Source: Neocallimastix lanati (nom. inval.) (taxonomy: Eukaryota; Neocallimastigomycota; Neocallimastigomycetes; Neocallimastigales; Neocallimastigaceae). Taken from it: a stretch of 37,500 nt of DNA. Shown here piece after piece: positions 1 to 14,958 of the stretch (position 1 is its first letter; the number at the start of each line of letters is the position of its first letter). The stretch is from assembly GCA_016946835.1 (NCBI GenBank), contig JACVTC010000036.1, positions 330,001 to 367,500 of the forward strand, given 5' to 3'. The notes beneath the pieces were generated by a model. It was given only the letters and a program-made list of their open reading frames with translations. It ran no database searches and was not told the origin of the DNA. A program made the position numbers and the translations under genes.

Positions 1-3190
<3,190 letters not shown>

Positions 3191-3867
3191 ACATTAAAAA
3201 TTGTCATCTATAAAAGTTCTGTAATAATACTTTATTATATATAAAATACAGAGAAAAAAAGTTTATAAAGTTTATCATTAAAACTCTTTTTTTAGATATG
3301 TATTATTTTTCCTCTTTCATTTTTTTTTTGTTCATTTTTGTTTTATTTTTATTTATTATCATAAAAAAAAAATTCAATAAAGCCATGAAATTATTATCAT
3401 TTAATTAAATATAAATTTACATATTTCAATTTTTTTCTATTTTTTATTTTTTATTTTTTTATTTTTTTATTCTAAAATATATATATATTATTATTATATA
3501 TTCTATAAAGTATTTAATTAAAATATACCATTTATAGGAAAAAAAAAGAATAATTATTAAAGTCACATACAAAATGTTAAATTGTATTATTATAGAAATT
3601 ATGGTTATTAAAACAAATAAAACAAAAGAGTTTTCTTTTAAAATAAATTCATTCGTGTATATACAATAATACGAAGTTGATATTTATAATAAATCAATAA
3701 ATGAATATAAAAAAAAAAAAAGAAAAAGTATATATATAAATATATATCTATATTATATATGTGATATATTAATAAAGAGTTAACTTTTATATCAATAGAA
3801 ACTATGATTATTTTTTTAAAATAAAATAATCATAATAATAATCATAATAATAATCATAATAATAATC

Positions 3868-3900
<33 letters not shown>

Positions 3901-4379
3901 TAAAATAAAAAAAAAAAATTTTTATTTAGAACTTAATCTTGAATCTACCAATAAAATTTTTATTTGTTATTGATAATCTTTTTTATTAAAAAATATTTTG
4001 TATTTTTTTTTTTTTTCCATAATACTAATATTTATTACTGAAAATATTAATTTACAATACTCAATAAAGAGTATTTTATATATTATATATTACATAAAAT
4101 AATAATATAAATATTAATGGCAATCCATTACTTAAATTCTACAACAAATATGAAAATAATAAACTCAAATAAAAAATTCTTTTTCTTTTTTTTCATATAA
4201 AATTAATTTTTATCCAAAATAAAATTAAAATGTCAAAATAAAAAAATACAGAAATTAAAATTAAAAAAAGGGTTATTTTTAAAATTTTATACTCATTTAT
4301 TTCTGTATTTAAATAATAAATAATAAATATTTATATTAAATTATTAAATAAAAAAAAAAATATCTATAAAAATTTATCA
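3191..4379. other. A+T-rich intergenic sequence, no gene seen
   Basis: This follows the membrane-protein gene and probably includes its 3' UTR. Several AATAAA-like signals are present, as is a 12-bp ATAATAATCATA tandem repeat at about 3825-3900. Frames are short and made of low-complexity A/T codons; nothing resembles coding sequence. Confidence 0.7.
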
Positions 4380-4521
4380 TTATTTTTATTATCATTTAAT
4401 CCTATTATTTAGATAATATATATATTATTTTTATTATCATTTAATCCTATTATTTAGATAATGTATATATATATTATTTTTATTATCATTTAATACTATT
4501 ATTTAGATAATATATATATAT
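4380..4521. repeat. Three-copy minisatellite, about 45-49 bp unit
   Basis: Three direct copies begin TTATTTTTATTATCATTTAA and continue with CCTATTATTTAGATAAT, separated by (TA)n of different length. The third copy has ACTATT instead of CCTATT. Copies start near 4380, 4425 and 4475. Confidence 0.9.
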
Positions 4522-5850
4522 TAAAGTATTTTGTAATATTTCATAGGAATAATTTTTTTTCTTTATATTATATTAGAAAACACAGAAAACCTTCTGTTTT
4601 AATAAAGAAATATATATAAATATTTATTGTATAATTTTTATATATTATATTATACAATTATTAGTAATTATAATTTTTTATTTTTTTATATTATTTTGTG
4701 TTAAGTTACCACTAAAGAACAGTCGGTTAGGACAATACAAGTCACTGTAGAAACTTTAGGTTTTTGACCTACTCGACACGACTTCAATTATTCAATTTAA
4801 TTTTCAATTCTGGTATAATAATAAGTTGTTATCTCATCAATACTTTGAAATAAATATTTTCACCCTGCTAGTATATTAATACAACTTTACTTGATTTTAA
4901 TGAGTAGAGAATTGAATCACCTATTACATTTAATGTTTTTCCATGTATATAATAAAAAAAAAATTAACTTCTCGTAGATATAGTTTTTTTTACTGTTGTT
5001 TTTTCTTTATGAATGTTATATTGTTTTTAGATCAACTACAAGAAAAAGTACTGCCCTCAAAGTAATTAATGATGAATTGATAATACAAAAAACCAAACTT
5101 TTATTATCATGTTAAAAGTCTTATTATGAGACTGGGACTTCCCTTTTGATTATTTTATTTATTATGTGTATATTTTTTATTGTTGTGTTAATGTATGCAA
5201 CAATATATTTCAAGAATAAATAAAATAAATAAAATTGAAATCGATAATATATTAATTAATATAACTATAATAGGAAAGCAATTAATATATATATTTTTTT
5301 AAAAAGTTAAAATATGAAATTTTATTATTGGCCAAGGATTAGTAATAATTTTAAAATAAGAAATTTCTTAACCTTAGAAGTTAAATAATATTTACTCAAT
5401 ACTTTATATTTTTAAGATGTAATTTATAATAAATTACTTTATAAATAATAAATTAAAAATAAATAAATAAAATAAATAAATAATTTAAATATAAAAATAT
5501 TGAATAATAATAATAATAATAATAAATAGTAATAATTAAAATTTATTAACAAATATTAATAAATAATTATTTATTATTAACAAAGGATTAATTTAATACT
5601 ATTCATAATACAAATTATGGATTATGAAAATTAAATTTCTGTATTTAATGTACTACAATGCAATATAATACAATATTATAAATCTAATAATTTTAAACAA
5701 TTTTTATTATTTAATTTTTATTATTTTTATTATTTTTATTAAATTTATATTATATGTATTTAATTATATTTATATATAATTAAATGAGACAATAAAAAAC
5801 AAATAAATAACAGAAAAAAATCTTTTTATAAATAGAAAATAATAATAATA

Positions 5851-5884
<34 letters not shown>

Positions 5885-6204
5885 TATTTTGAGAGAAAAT
5901 AAATCTTTAAAAAAATTTTTAATAATAATTAATTGATATTCTTTATAATAAAAAAAAATTGTGTAATTGTTACATTAAAAATAATTAATATGTAGATAAC
6001 CTTTTTATTTATAATAAAAAAAAATTTTTTTCTTTTGTGTCAATACAATAATAAATAAATATTTATATAAATACAGATAAATGAATAAATAATTATTAAA
6101 TAAATATAAAATAAATAAATAATAAATATAATTATAGTAAGGATAAATAACTATAATCTCATAAAAAAGTGTTATTAATAGTAAATTAAAATTTATATGA
6201 TAAA

Positions 6205-6245
<41 letters not shown>

Positions 6246-7364
6246 TTATATATTTATATATTCTATCAATTATTATTTTACTATTATATATATGTTATTA
6301 TTAATTAAATATTAATATAAAATTATTAATCGAACCTAATATTAATACCATTTTCCTATTTCTGTTTTTTTTTTTTTTTTTAACTTTTCATGTAAAACTT
6401 TGTATAAAAAAATATTATTTAATATATTAAATATATTAAATAATAATAATAAAATATTCCTATTTATATTAATTATTTAAATTTAAGAATATGCATATAT
6501 ACAAATAGTATTTTTGAATTAGCCGTTCATACGTAATAATAATAATTATTACTATTATTATTATTATTATTATTTATATTATTATTATTTAAATCATTAA
6601 CAAAAATAATTTTAATTTATCTTTCAGTTAATAAGAGGGCACTGTTGTTATACTGTCAAATAATAAAAAATTATATTAAATTAGATAATATCATAATAAA
6701 TAAATTTATATATTTTTATATTTTAAATGTTTTTTTTGATATGGTACGGAGTAAGTAGATATTATTTAATTATAATATTACATATATATCTATATACCAT
6801 ATTTAAAATTAAAATTATAATGCAAAAAAAAAAAAAAAAAAAGTAGTAAAAAATTCATATATATATATAATAAATTTTACATAGAAGAAATCAAATACAA
6901 ATAATATATAATATATACGATATTATAGTAGAATATATTACATTTATATATAACATACATATATTTATATAAATAAAAAAATAAATCTGTATTCATAAAT
7001 TATTTAAAACAATATTTTTTATTATTGTTGAGAAATATCAAGATGTATACAAAATATAAAATTTAAAGAAAATTGAAATTTTTAAAGTTTCGAAAAAAAA
7101 AAAAAAGCTAAAATTAAAATTTCAATTAAAACAAATTTAGTTATATTTTATTTTAATATTGAAAAATAAATTAGATAATTGATATATTAATGAATTTTAT
7201 ATTAGAATGAGATAGAATGGCCAATAAGACCATTGTAATTTTATTTATTCTAAATGTTTTTATAAAAAATTAATTAATAGTGTTTACCTATATATTAATT
7301 TATAATATAATATACATTAAAGTTTTTATTTTTGAAAATTTATTTTTTGACTGAATAGAAACTA
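4522..7364. other. A+T-rich intergenic sequence with a higher-complexity island
   Basis: No gene is supported. Around 4700-5230 the sequence is visibly less A+T-biased and less repetitive than its surroundings (for example CAGTCGGTTAGGAC and GACCTACTCGACACGAC) but carries no open frame of note. The rest is A+T-rich with AAT/ATT triplet runs (for example 5838-5882, 6205-6242). Confidence 0.55.
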
Positions 7365-8550
7365 TAAATAATAAATAATAAATAATTGAATAATAAATAA
7401 TAAATAATAAATAATAAATAAATAAATAAATAATAAATAAATAATGAATAAATAATAAATAAATAATAAATAATAAATAAATAAATAAATAATAAATAAT
7501 AAATAATAACTAATAAATAATTGAATAATAAATAATAATAAATAATAAATAATAAATAATAAATAATAAATAATAAATAATTGAATAATAAATAAATAAT
7601 AAATAATAAATAATAAATAATAACTAATAAATAATTGAATAATAAATAAATAATAAATAATAACTAATAAATAATTGAATAATAAATAAATAATAAATAA
7701 TAAATAATAAATAATAAATAAATAAATAAATAATAAATAATAAATAATAACTAATAAATAATTGAATAATAAATAATAATAAATAATAAATAATAAATAA
7801 TAAATAATAAATAATAAATAATAAATAATAAATAATTGAATAATAAATAAATAATAAATAAATAATAAATAAATAAATAATAAATAAATAAATAATAAAT
7901 AATAAATAATAAATAATAAATAATTGAATAATAAATAAATAATAAATAAATAATAAATAAATAATAAATAAATAATAAATAAATAATAAATAATAAATAA
8001 ATAAATAATAAATAAATAAATAATAAATAATAAATAATAACTAATAAATAATTGAATAATAAATAATAATAAATAATAAATAATAAATAATAAATAATAA
8101 ATAATTGAATAATAAATAAATAATAAATAATAAATAATAAATAATAAATAATAAATAATTGAATAATAAATAAATAATAAATAAATAATAAATAAATAAA
8201 TAATAAATAAATAAATAATAAATAATAAATAATAAATAATAAATAATAAATAATAAATAATTGAATAATAAATAAATAATAAATAAATAATAAATAAATA
8301 ATAAATAAATAATAATAAATAATAAATAATAAATAATAAATAATAAATAATAATAAATAATAAATAATAAATAATAAATAATAAATAATAAATAATAAAT
8401 AATAAATAATAAATAATAAATAATAAATAATAAATAATAAATAATAAATAATAAATAATAAATAATAAATAATAAATAATAAATAATAAATAATAAATAA
8501 TAAATAATAAATAATAAATAATAAATAATAAATAATAAATAATAAATAAT
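7365..8550. repeat. 1.2-kb satellite built of ATAAATA heptamers and AAATA variants
   Basis: From about 8346 to 8550 the array is a nearly pure 7-bp unit (ATAAATA). From 7365 to 8345 it mixes 3-, 4- and 7-bp steps and is punctuated about a dozen times by TAATTGAATAATAAATAA at irregular 40-136-bp spacing. Because 7 bp times 3 is 21 bp, all frames translate into 7-residue periodic peptides (LLFIIYY type). The two long minus-strand frames here are therefore repeat artefacts. Confidence 0.95.
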
Positions 8551-9132
8551 ATCTCTTAATAATAAAAAAAGGAATGCCAAAACTAGACATTATAAATTTT
8601 TGATATCATCAATTTGTATAAAAATAATTAATACAAATATATATATATATTTTTTTAAATAAATTTATAAAAGTATATAAATTATTTTAAAATTATTAAA
8701 TTTATAATGGTTCAACTATTATGATTTAAATATAATAAAAAAAAATAAATTAAAAGATTATTTTAATTCTTTTTAATATTTTGATATTATATATTATTGT
8801 TTAATAATAAATCATTTAATATAATTTAAAAAAATAACTATAAAAAATTTTTAATTTTATTTCAAATAAAAAAATAAAAATATAAAAAAAAATTGTATAA
8901 TATATTAAATATTTATATATATGAATAAAAATATAAGAGTATATCTAATAATACGTTGATATTATGTGTAATACTGTAGATGATATGTAATGATTTTATT
9001 AATATAAAATAAAAATAATTACAAATTTCATAGCTCGGTAATTTTTAATTTATATTGTTAGTATTGTTTTATGCTTCGATGTTGTCGGTTATTCTTGTAC
9101 TTTAAAGAAATGACTTGAAGGTCAATTAGTGA

Positions 9133-9163
<31 letters not shown>

Positions 9164-9276
9164 GTTTCATATTACTTAATGATATTATCAAATTAATAAT
9201 AAATTATTCTATTTCATAATTATATTTCAGCTCATTAATTTTTAATAAACGAAATAATACTTAATAACAACATTTA

Positions 9277-9309
<33 letters not shown>

Positions 9310-10323
9310 TAATAACACCTCTAATAAATAATAATTATAATTATTAGTAATAATAATAAATAATAACATATATAATATTACGATATAAAGTAATGACATT
9401 AATGAACTGTCTCAATGAATATTTAAATTTAAAATAGAAATTATTAAATATATTTATTAATTTCTTTCTTTAAAATTTTTTTTTATGTTTTATTTCATTT
9501 TGATGTGAATACAAAGAATTAATTTTAATTAATTAATTATTCTAAATGACTTTGACTTCAATTATATTCTTTTTAGCTCAAATATATTCTTTATACATAC
9601 GTTTATATATATATTATAACAGCTTTCTTTTAATTATTTATTTTAAATTTTTTTATATAATTGTTATGGTGATTTTCTCATTTCAATTAAATAAATTAAT
9701 TATTAGATATAAAAAATAAATAAATAAATAATAAAAAAAAAAAAAAGGAATTATAATTATAATTAAAATAAATGTTATTTAAAAAATTGATTACCTATTG
9801 ATATAAATAGTCATATTTAGTTTTTGTTTACTTTTTAATAAATAAAAAAAATAAAAAGAAGAAATATTTAATTAATAATGATATGATTATTAATAATTAA
9901 TAATAAATAATTAATAAATAATAATAATAATAATAATAACAATAACAACAATATAATAATAACAACAACAACAATAATAATAAAATAAAAATAATAAAAA
10001 TAATTAATAGGAATGATAATATTGAAACAAGCTTAATATCATATATAATTTAATAAATCTTGTATATTACTTCACTTTAAAAAAAAAAATAAAATAGATC
10101 ATTAAATATATTTTATAAAATGAAAAATATTATTACTCTATTTTTAATTGATTTTCTGATAGGTAAATGATAAACAAAGAAAGAAGAATAAATAAAAATA
10201 AAAATAAAAATAAATAAATCAAAAAAAAAAAAAAAAAGAATTATTAATTTATTAATAAAATAATAGATGTTCAGTCAAGATAAAGTATATTGATACAGTA
10301 TAATAATAATACTAATAATATTT

Positions 10324-10359
<36 letters not shown>

Positions 10360-10455
10360 ATATAAGTTTATTGTTTTTTTATTAATAATACTTTAATTTA
10401 TGGTTTAATTAATTTTTTATTAATTCTTTATTGAATGCTTAAATAGCTAAATATA

Positions 10456-10492
<37 letters not shown>

Positions 10493-11244
10493 TCTTTGCT
10501 TCTTTTGTTTAATAGCTTAATAAAATTATTTTATTTTTATATTTATATATAGGATTAATAAGATGAAGAAAAAGATAAAAATATTTAAATAAAAAAATAA
10601 AATAAAATTAAATATATTAATTTATAATGCTCTATAGGTATAAGGAAAAAACAAATTATTGAAAGTTTTGATTTTATAAAGAAAAAAATTTTTTTTTTTA
10701 AATTAAAAATTATGATTATATTATTATTAATTATATATAATTATATATTAAATAAACGTTTTTTTTTTTAATAAATTAAAAAATTTCAAATTTTAATAGC
10801 CTCGGTCCCGGTAGCTTTTTTTTTTTTTTTTTTTTTTTATTTTTTATAAAAAAATTCATAGTAAAGCATTATTAAAGAAAAGAAGTATAGAAGAACATAG
10901 AAAAAAAAACATATATAATAAAAATGAAAATTATTAAAATAATGAAGTGATATAATGAAATATTTTAAATGAAATTATATTTAATATTTTATAAATATAA
11001 ATATAAATTTATTTATTTTTTATTTATTAATTTGCTAATAAATATAACTAATATAAAAAATATGTATTTATTAGTTATTGATATATAAAATACTTAAACA
11101 AATTTTTATAAAAAAAAATATTCAAGAGATTTGCAATTACTAATATATCAGTGTAATATTAATCTTTGGATTACTGTTATATTAATATGATAAAAGCTTG
11201 ACGGTTTAAAAATCTAGAGCAATTCATTATATATATTTATTTTA

Positions 11245-11281
<37 letters not shown>

Positions 11282-11353
11282 AAAACGTTTCTTCTATATA
11301 ATAGATTAACTAAAAGTTATATTTGTTAATAATTTTTTTAAATTTAAGCAATT
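8551..11353. other. A+T-rich intergenic sequence with long T tracts
   Basis: No gene is supported. T tracts of about 20-33 bases lie at roughly 9135-9159, 10327-10358, 10459-10489, 10817-10838 and 11249-11277. A slightly more complex patch at 8940-9130 and a short G+C-rich stretch at 10799-10816 stand out. AAT and AAC triplet runs occur at 9279-9310 and 9918-9980. Confidence 0.6.
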
Positions 11354-11359
11354 AGTTAA

Positions 11360-11397
11360 TTATTACTTTTCTCTTCAACTGAAGAGAGAAGTAATAA
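11360..11397. repeat. 18-bp near-perfect inverted repeat (hairpin)
   Basis: The left arm TTATTACTTTTCTCTTCA (11360-11377) pairs with the right arm TGAAGAGAGAAGTAATAA (11380-11397) across a 2-nt loop with one mismatch. The arms contain C and G, so this is less likely to be a chance A/T palindrome than most inverted repeats in the window. Confidence 0.85.
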
Positions 11398-14300
11398 CTA
11401 TTGTCACATAGTATTTATATTTTTATTATTATATATTATACATTATATATTATTTTTAATTAAATTATATCATTTATATAACTATGTTATTTTTTTTTTT
11501 TTATTTTATTATTATTTTATTAATACTTTTTTTTATTATTTTTTTTATTAGTATTATTCTCCATCAAATAATTATATTTAACTATTATTATTCATTATAA
11601 ATATTAGAAATATTTAGTATATATTATTATTTTAACCTAATTATTTTTTTTTTATTATTGTTGTTACTATTTTTTAATTAATATGATTTCCTTTTAAAAT
11701 TAAAAATTATAAAAGAAATAAAAATAAAGAAATAAAAAACTTTTTTTTATAATATATTTAATAATATTAAATCTTTTTTTTTTTTTTTTTTTTTTTTTGT
11801 ATTTTCAATTTTCAATTTTTTTATTTTTAAATATTTTTTTTATTTTTATTTTTATTTCTTTTTTTAATTAATAAGAAAAAGGAAATAATTAATTATCAAT
11901 AATACTATATATAACTTATTTAAATTATTTGTATTGTAAATTTTATAAAATATATAATAATAATAAAGAATAAATAAATAGTTTTGTTGTTTATAATATA
12001 ATCAATATATATTAGTATCAAGGAAAACAAATAAATTGTAATAGATTACTATTACAATGTAATATATATTGTTACTATATATATTAAATTTTGAAAGGAT
12101 ATTTTAGAGACATATTATATCCGTTTATAATGATAAATTATATTAATATTATATATATTGAGATAATAACTAAATTTATTATAGTATATTTCAAAATATA
12201 TTTCTATATATTATAGGAATATAGATACATATATAATATTATATATTCTGTTAATATTACATTAAATTTATATTTAAATAGTTGTTATAAGATAAATTTT
12301 TCTATTTATTGCGAAGTAATTTATAATATATGTAATCAATATAAATAATATATTAATATTACCATTTATCTTTGATTTTATTTTAGGATAAATTAATTAA
12401 CAGAAAAAAAAAATTTCGATCTAATTAATAAAAAGAAAAAAAAATAAAAAATAAAATAAAAATATAACATAATAACAAAAAAATTTTTTTTATACAATTA
12501 TATAATTTTTATTATTATTATTTTTTTTTTTTTTTTTATAATTATTATAGTTTTTATAATTATCATTATCATTTTTTTTAATATATAGTGCTTAATTATA
12601 AAACTTCTTTATTTATAATATTACTAATAACTTTTTTATTTAAGTAAATATAATAATTTAATACATTATATATCAAACATATAATTTAAATAATAAAAAT
12701 TAAATTAAAGCTTTGTATTATACATATATTATTTAATTCTTTTGTTGTATAAAAGTACACCTTTTTCTTTTTTTTTTTTTTTTTTTTTTTTTTTTCCTTA
12801 CACTTTTTTTAAAAAGTTGCCAGGTTTATATTATTTAAATATATAATTTATTGGAAGGAAGTAAATAATAAAAACAAATTAATTACTTTGAGTAAATACT
12901 TCCAAAAAAGAAATAATGGGAAATTTAATTTTTTTTATTTAAGAAATAAATAGTAAAAAAAAAATATATATATATATATATAAAATAATTTGAACAAAAC
13001 AAAATAAGCATATTTGTATATAATATTCACTAATAGTTTGTTTAAAAAAAAATAAATTAAATTATTATTATTTTAATTTTATAAAATATTTATAATTAAT
13101 AATATAAATATTAACAAAGTTTGAAGTAAATTTTATTTTTTATAAAAAATAAAATATATTTAAAAATATATTAAAAGATATTTATTTGTTTTTAAGTAGT
13201 ATAAAACTATTTATGATATATTTAATAAATATATAATAGTAGTTACCAATTTAAAAAAAAAACTTTATTAAAAAAAGAATAATTTTATTATTTAAAAGTT
13301 TTAAAGAAAATTTATTATTATAATTTAAAATTTTTTTGAAATAATATAAAAAAATAAAAAAAAAAATATATATTTATATTACAATTTATATTTAAAAGTA
13401 AAAATATAAATAAAATATTAGTAAGTGTTATTTATTTAAATATTTATAATTAATATAAAAATCAGTTAACTAAATAATGTTTTATATAAATATATATTAA
13501 AGGAAATTGTAGGTTTATCTTACTCTATCAATTAAACAAGAACATAAATATTATATAAATCAATATAGGTAATTATATATATATATATTTTTTTTAATTT
13601 GTTTTTTGTTTTTGATAATAAAAGAAAGATAATGTTGTTGAAATATGATAAATATTATTTATCACCTTTTTATTTAATATTTTTTTTTATTTATTTATTG
13701 TGTTGTATTAATAATTGTAAATTGAAAGAATAGAATTTTTTTTATAGATAAAAATAAAAATACTTACGTCTAATAAATTTAGTTGATAAAAAGATAAATT
13801 ATAAATTTAAATTTATTATAATTTAAAGTTTATATATTTATAATAATAGATAGAAAATGGTATAAGTTAATAACAGAAAAATTTTCTGTAAAAACTTTAA
13901 AAGTAAAAAAAAATTACAGTAACACAAATGATATTTAAATTTATGTATCATTTATTATTGTAAATTATTTTAAAAAATTAGTAAATTATAATATATTAAA
14001 ATATATTCAATTTATATAGATATATATAATTTTATATTAATATAATATATATATATAAATATTATATAGTAAATAATTTTTAATTTGTATATTTAATAAC
14101 ATAAAAAAAAATTTTTTTATTTTTATATAAATATCGAAAAAACCTATTTTTTTTTTCTTTACAAAAAAAAAAAATAAAAAAATATTAAAAAAAGAAAAAA
14201 AAAGAAATTTTTGTAAATACTAATTTAATTAATATATATATAATTAATAAAAAAAATACTTATTAGTATTATTTTTTTTTTAGATAAATAGACTTTACAA

Positions 14301-14467
14301 GTAAAGAAAAAGCAAAAAAGTCTAATTTAGAGGGAAAAAATATCATTCTTATTAATTAAATTTTATATATAAAAAAGGTAATAAAATTATTTTAATAGTA
14401 TAAAAAGATAAATTATAATTGTTTATAAATATTTATTTATTAAATAAAAATTTTATAATATATAAAT
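11398..14467. other. A+T-rich intergenic sequence, no gene seen
   Basis: Long T tracts at about 11774-11798 and 12770-12795, (TA)n runs and low-complexity A/T sequence. No open frame with coding-like composition was found on either strand. Confidence 0.65.
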
Positions 14468-14690
14468 ATAATTTGATTTGTGTAGTAAATTAAATATTAT
14501 AAAATACAATTACATTGTATCATGTTAATAATTAAATATATTTAGTAAAATAATTTTTATAAAATATATATATTATATAGATATAATTTGATTTATTTAG
14601 TAAATTAAATATTATAAAAAAACAATTATATTGTATCATGTTAATAATTAAATATATTTAGAAAAATAATTTTTATGAAATAATAAAAAA
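14468..14690. repeat. Two-copy 115-bp tandem duplication
   Basis: Copy 1 (14468-14582) and copy 2 (14583 to about 14690) both begin ATAATTTGATTT and share TTGTATCATGTTAATAATTA, with a few substitutions and small indels. The repeat lies about 270 bp upstream of the glycogenin start. Confidence 0.88.
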
Positions 14691-14958
14691 GTAACATTAA
14701 AGATAATAATAATAATGGCTATTTTTAAATAATAAATTAATTAAAGAAATATATTAATAATTTAGTTTATTGAATATAAAGTAAATAATTAAATATTTAA
14801 AAGTATGAATTTATTAATTTCTAATTTTATTTTATTTTATTTTATTTTTAAATTTATTTTAAAATCAAAATAGTATATTTTTAGGTTTTAGTTGTGTTAA
14901 ATAACTTATCATCTTTTTTTTTTTTAAAAAAAAAATTAAAAAACAAAAAAAAAAAAAA
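14691..14958 (+). promoter_or_regulatory. Presumed promoter and leader of the glycogenin-like gene
   Basis: A T11/A10 inverted homopolymer lies at about 14914-14935, followed by an A-tract directly before the ATG at 14959. A-rich leaders right at the start codon are usual in very A+T-rich fungal genes. No specific transcription-factor site can be named. Confidence 0.4.

Noticed and set aside
4715-4790. Possible tRNA on the minus strand (GTCGTG...CCGAC, A-box-like TGTCGAGTAGG)
   Set aside because: The arms do not close into a cloverleaf, the B box is not recognisable and the length is wrong. At most a decayed tRNA-derived relic.
7751-8590. Long minus-strand frames encoding LLFIIYY repeats
   Set aside because: Translation of a 7-bp satellite, which is open in several frames simply because the unit lacks stops on that strand.
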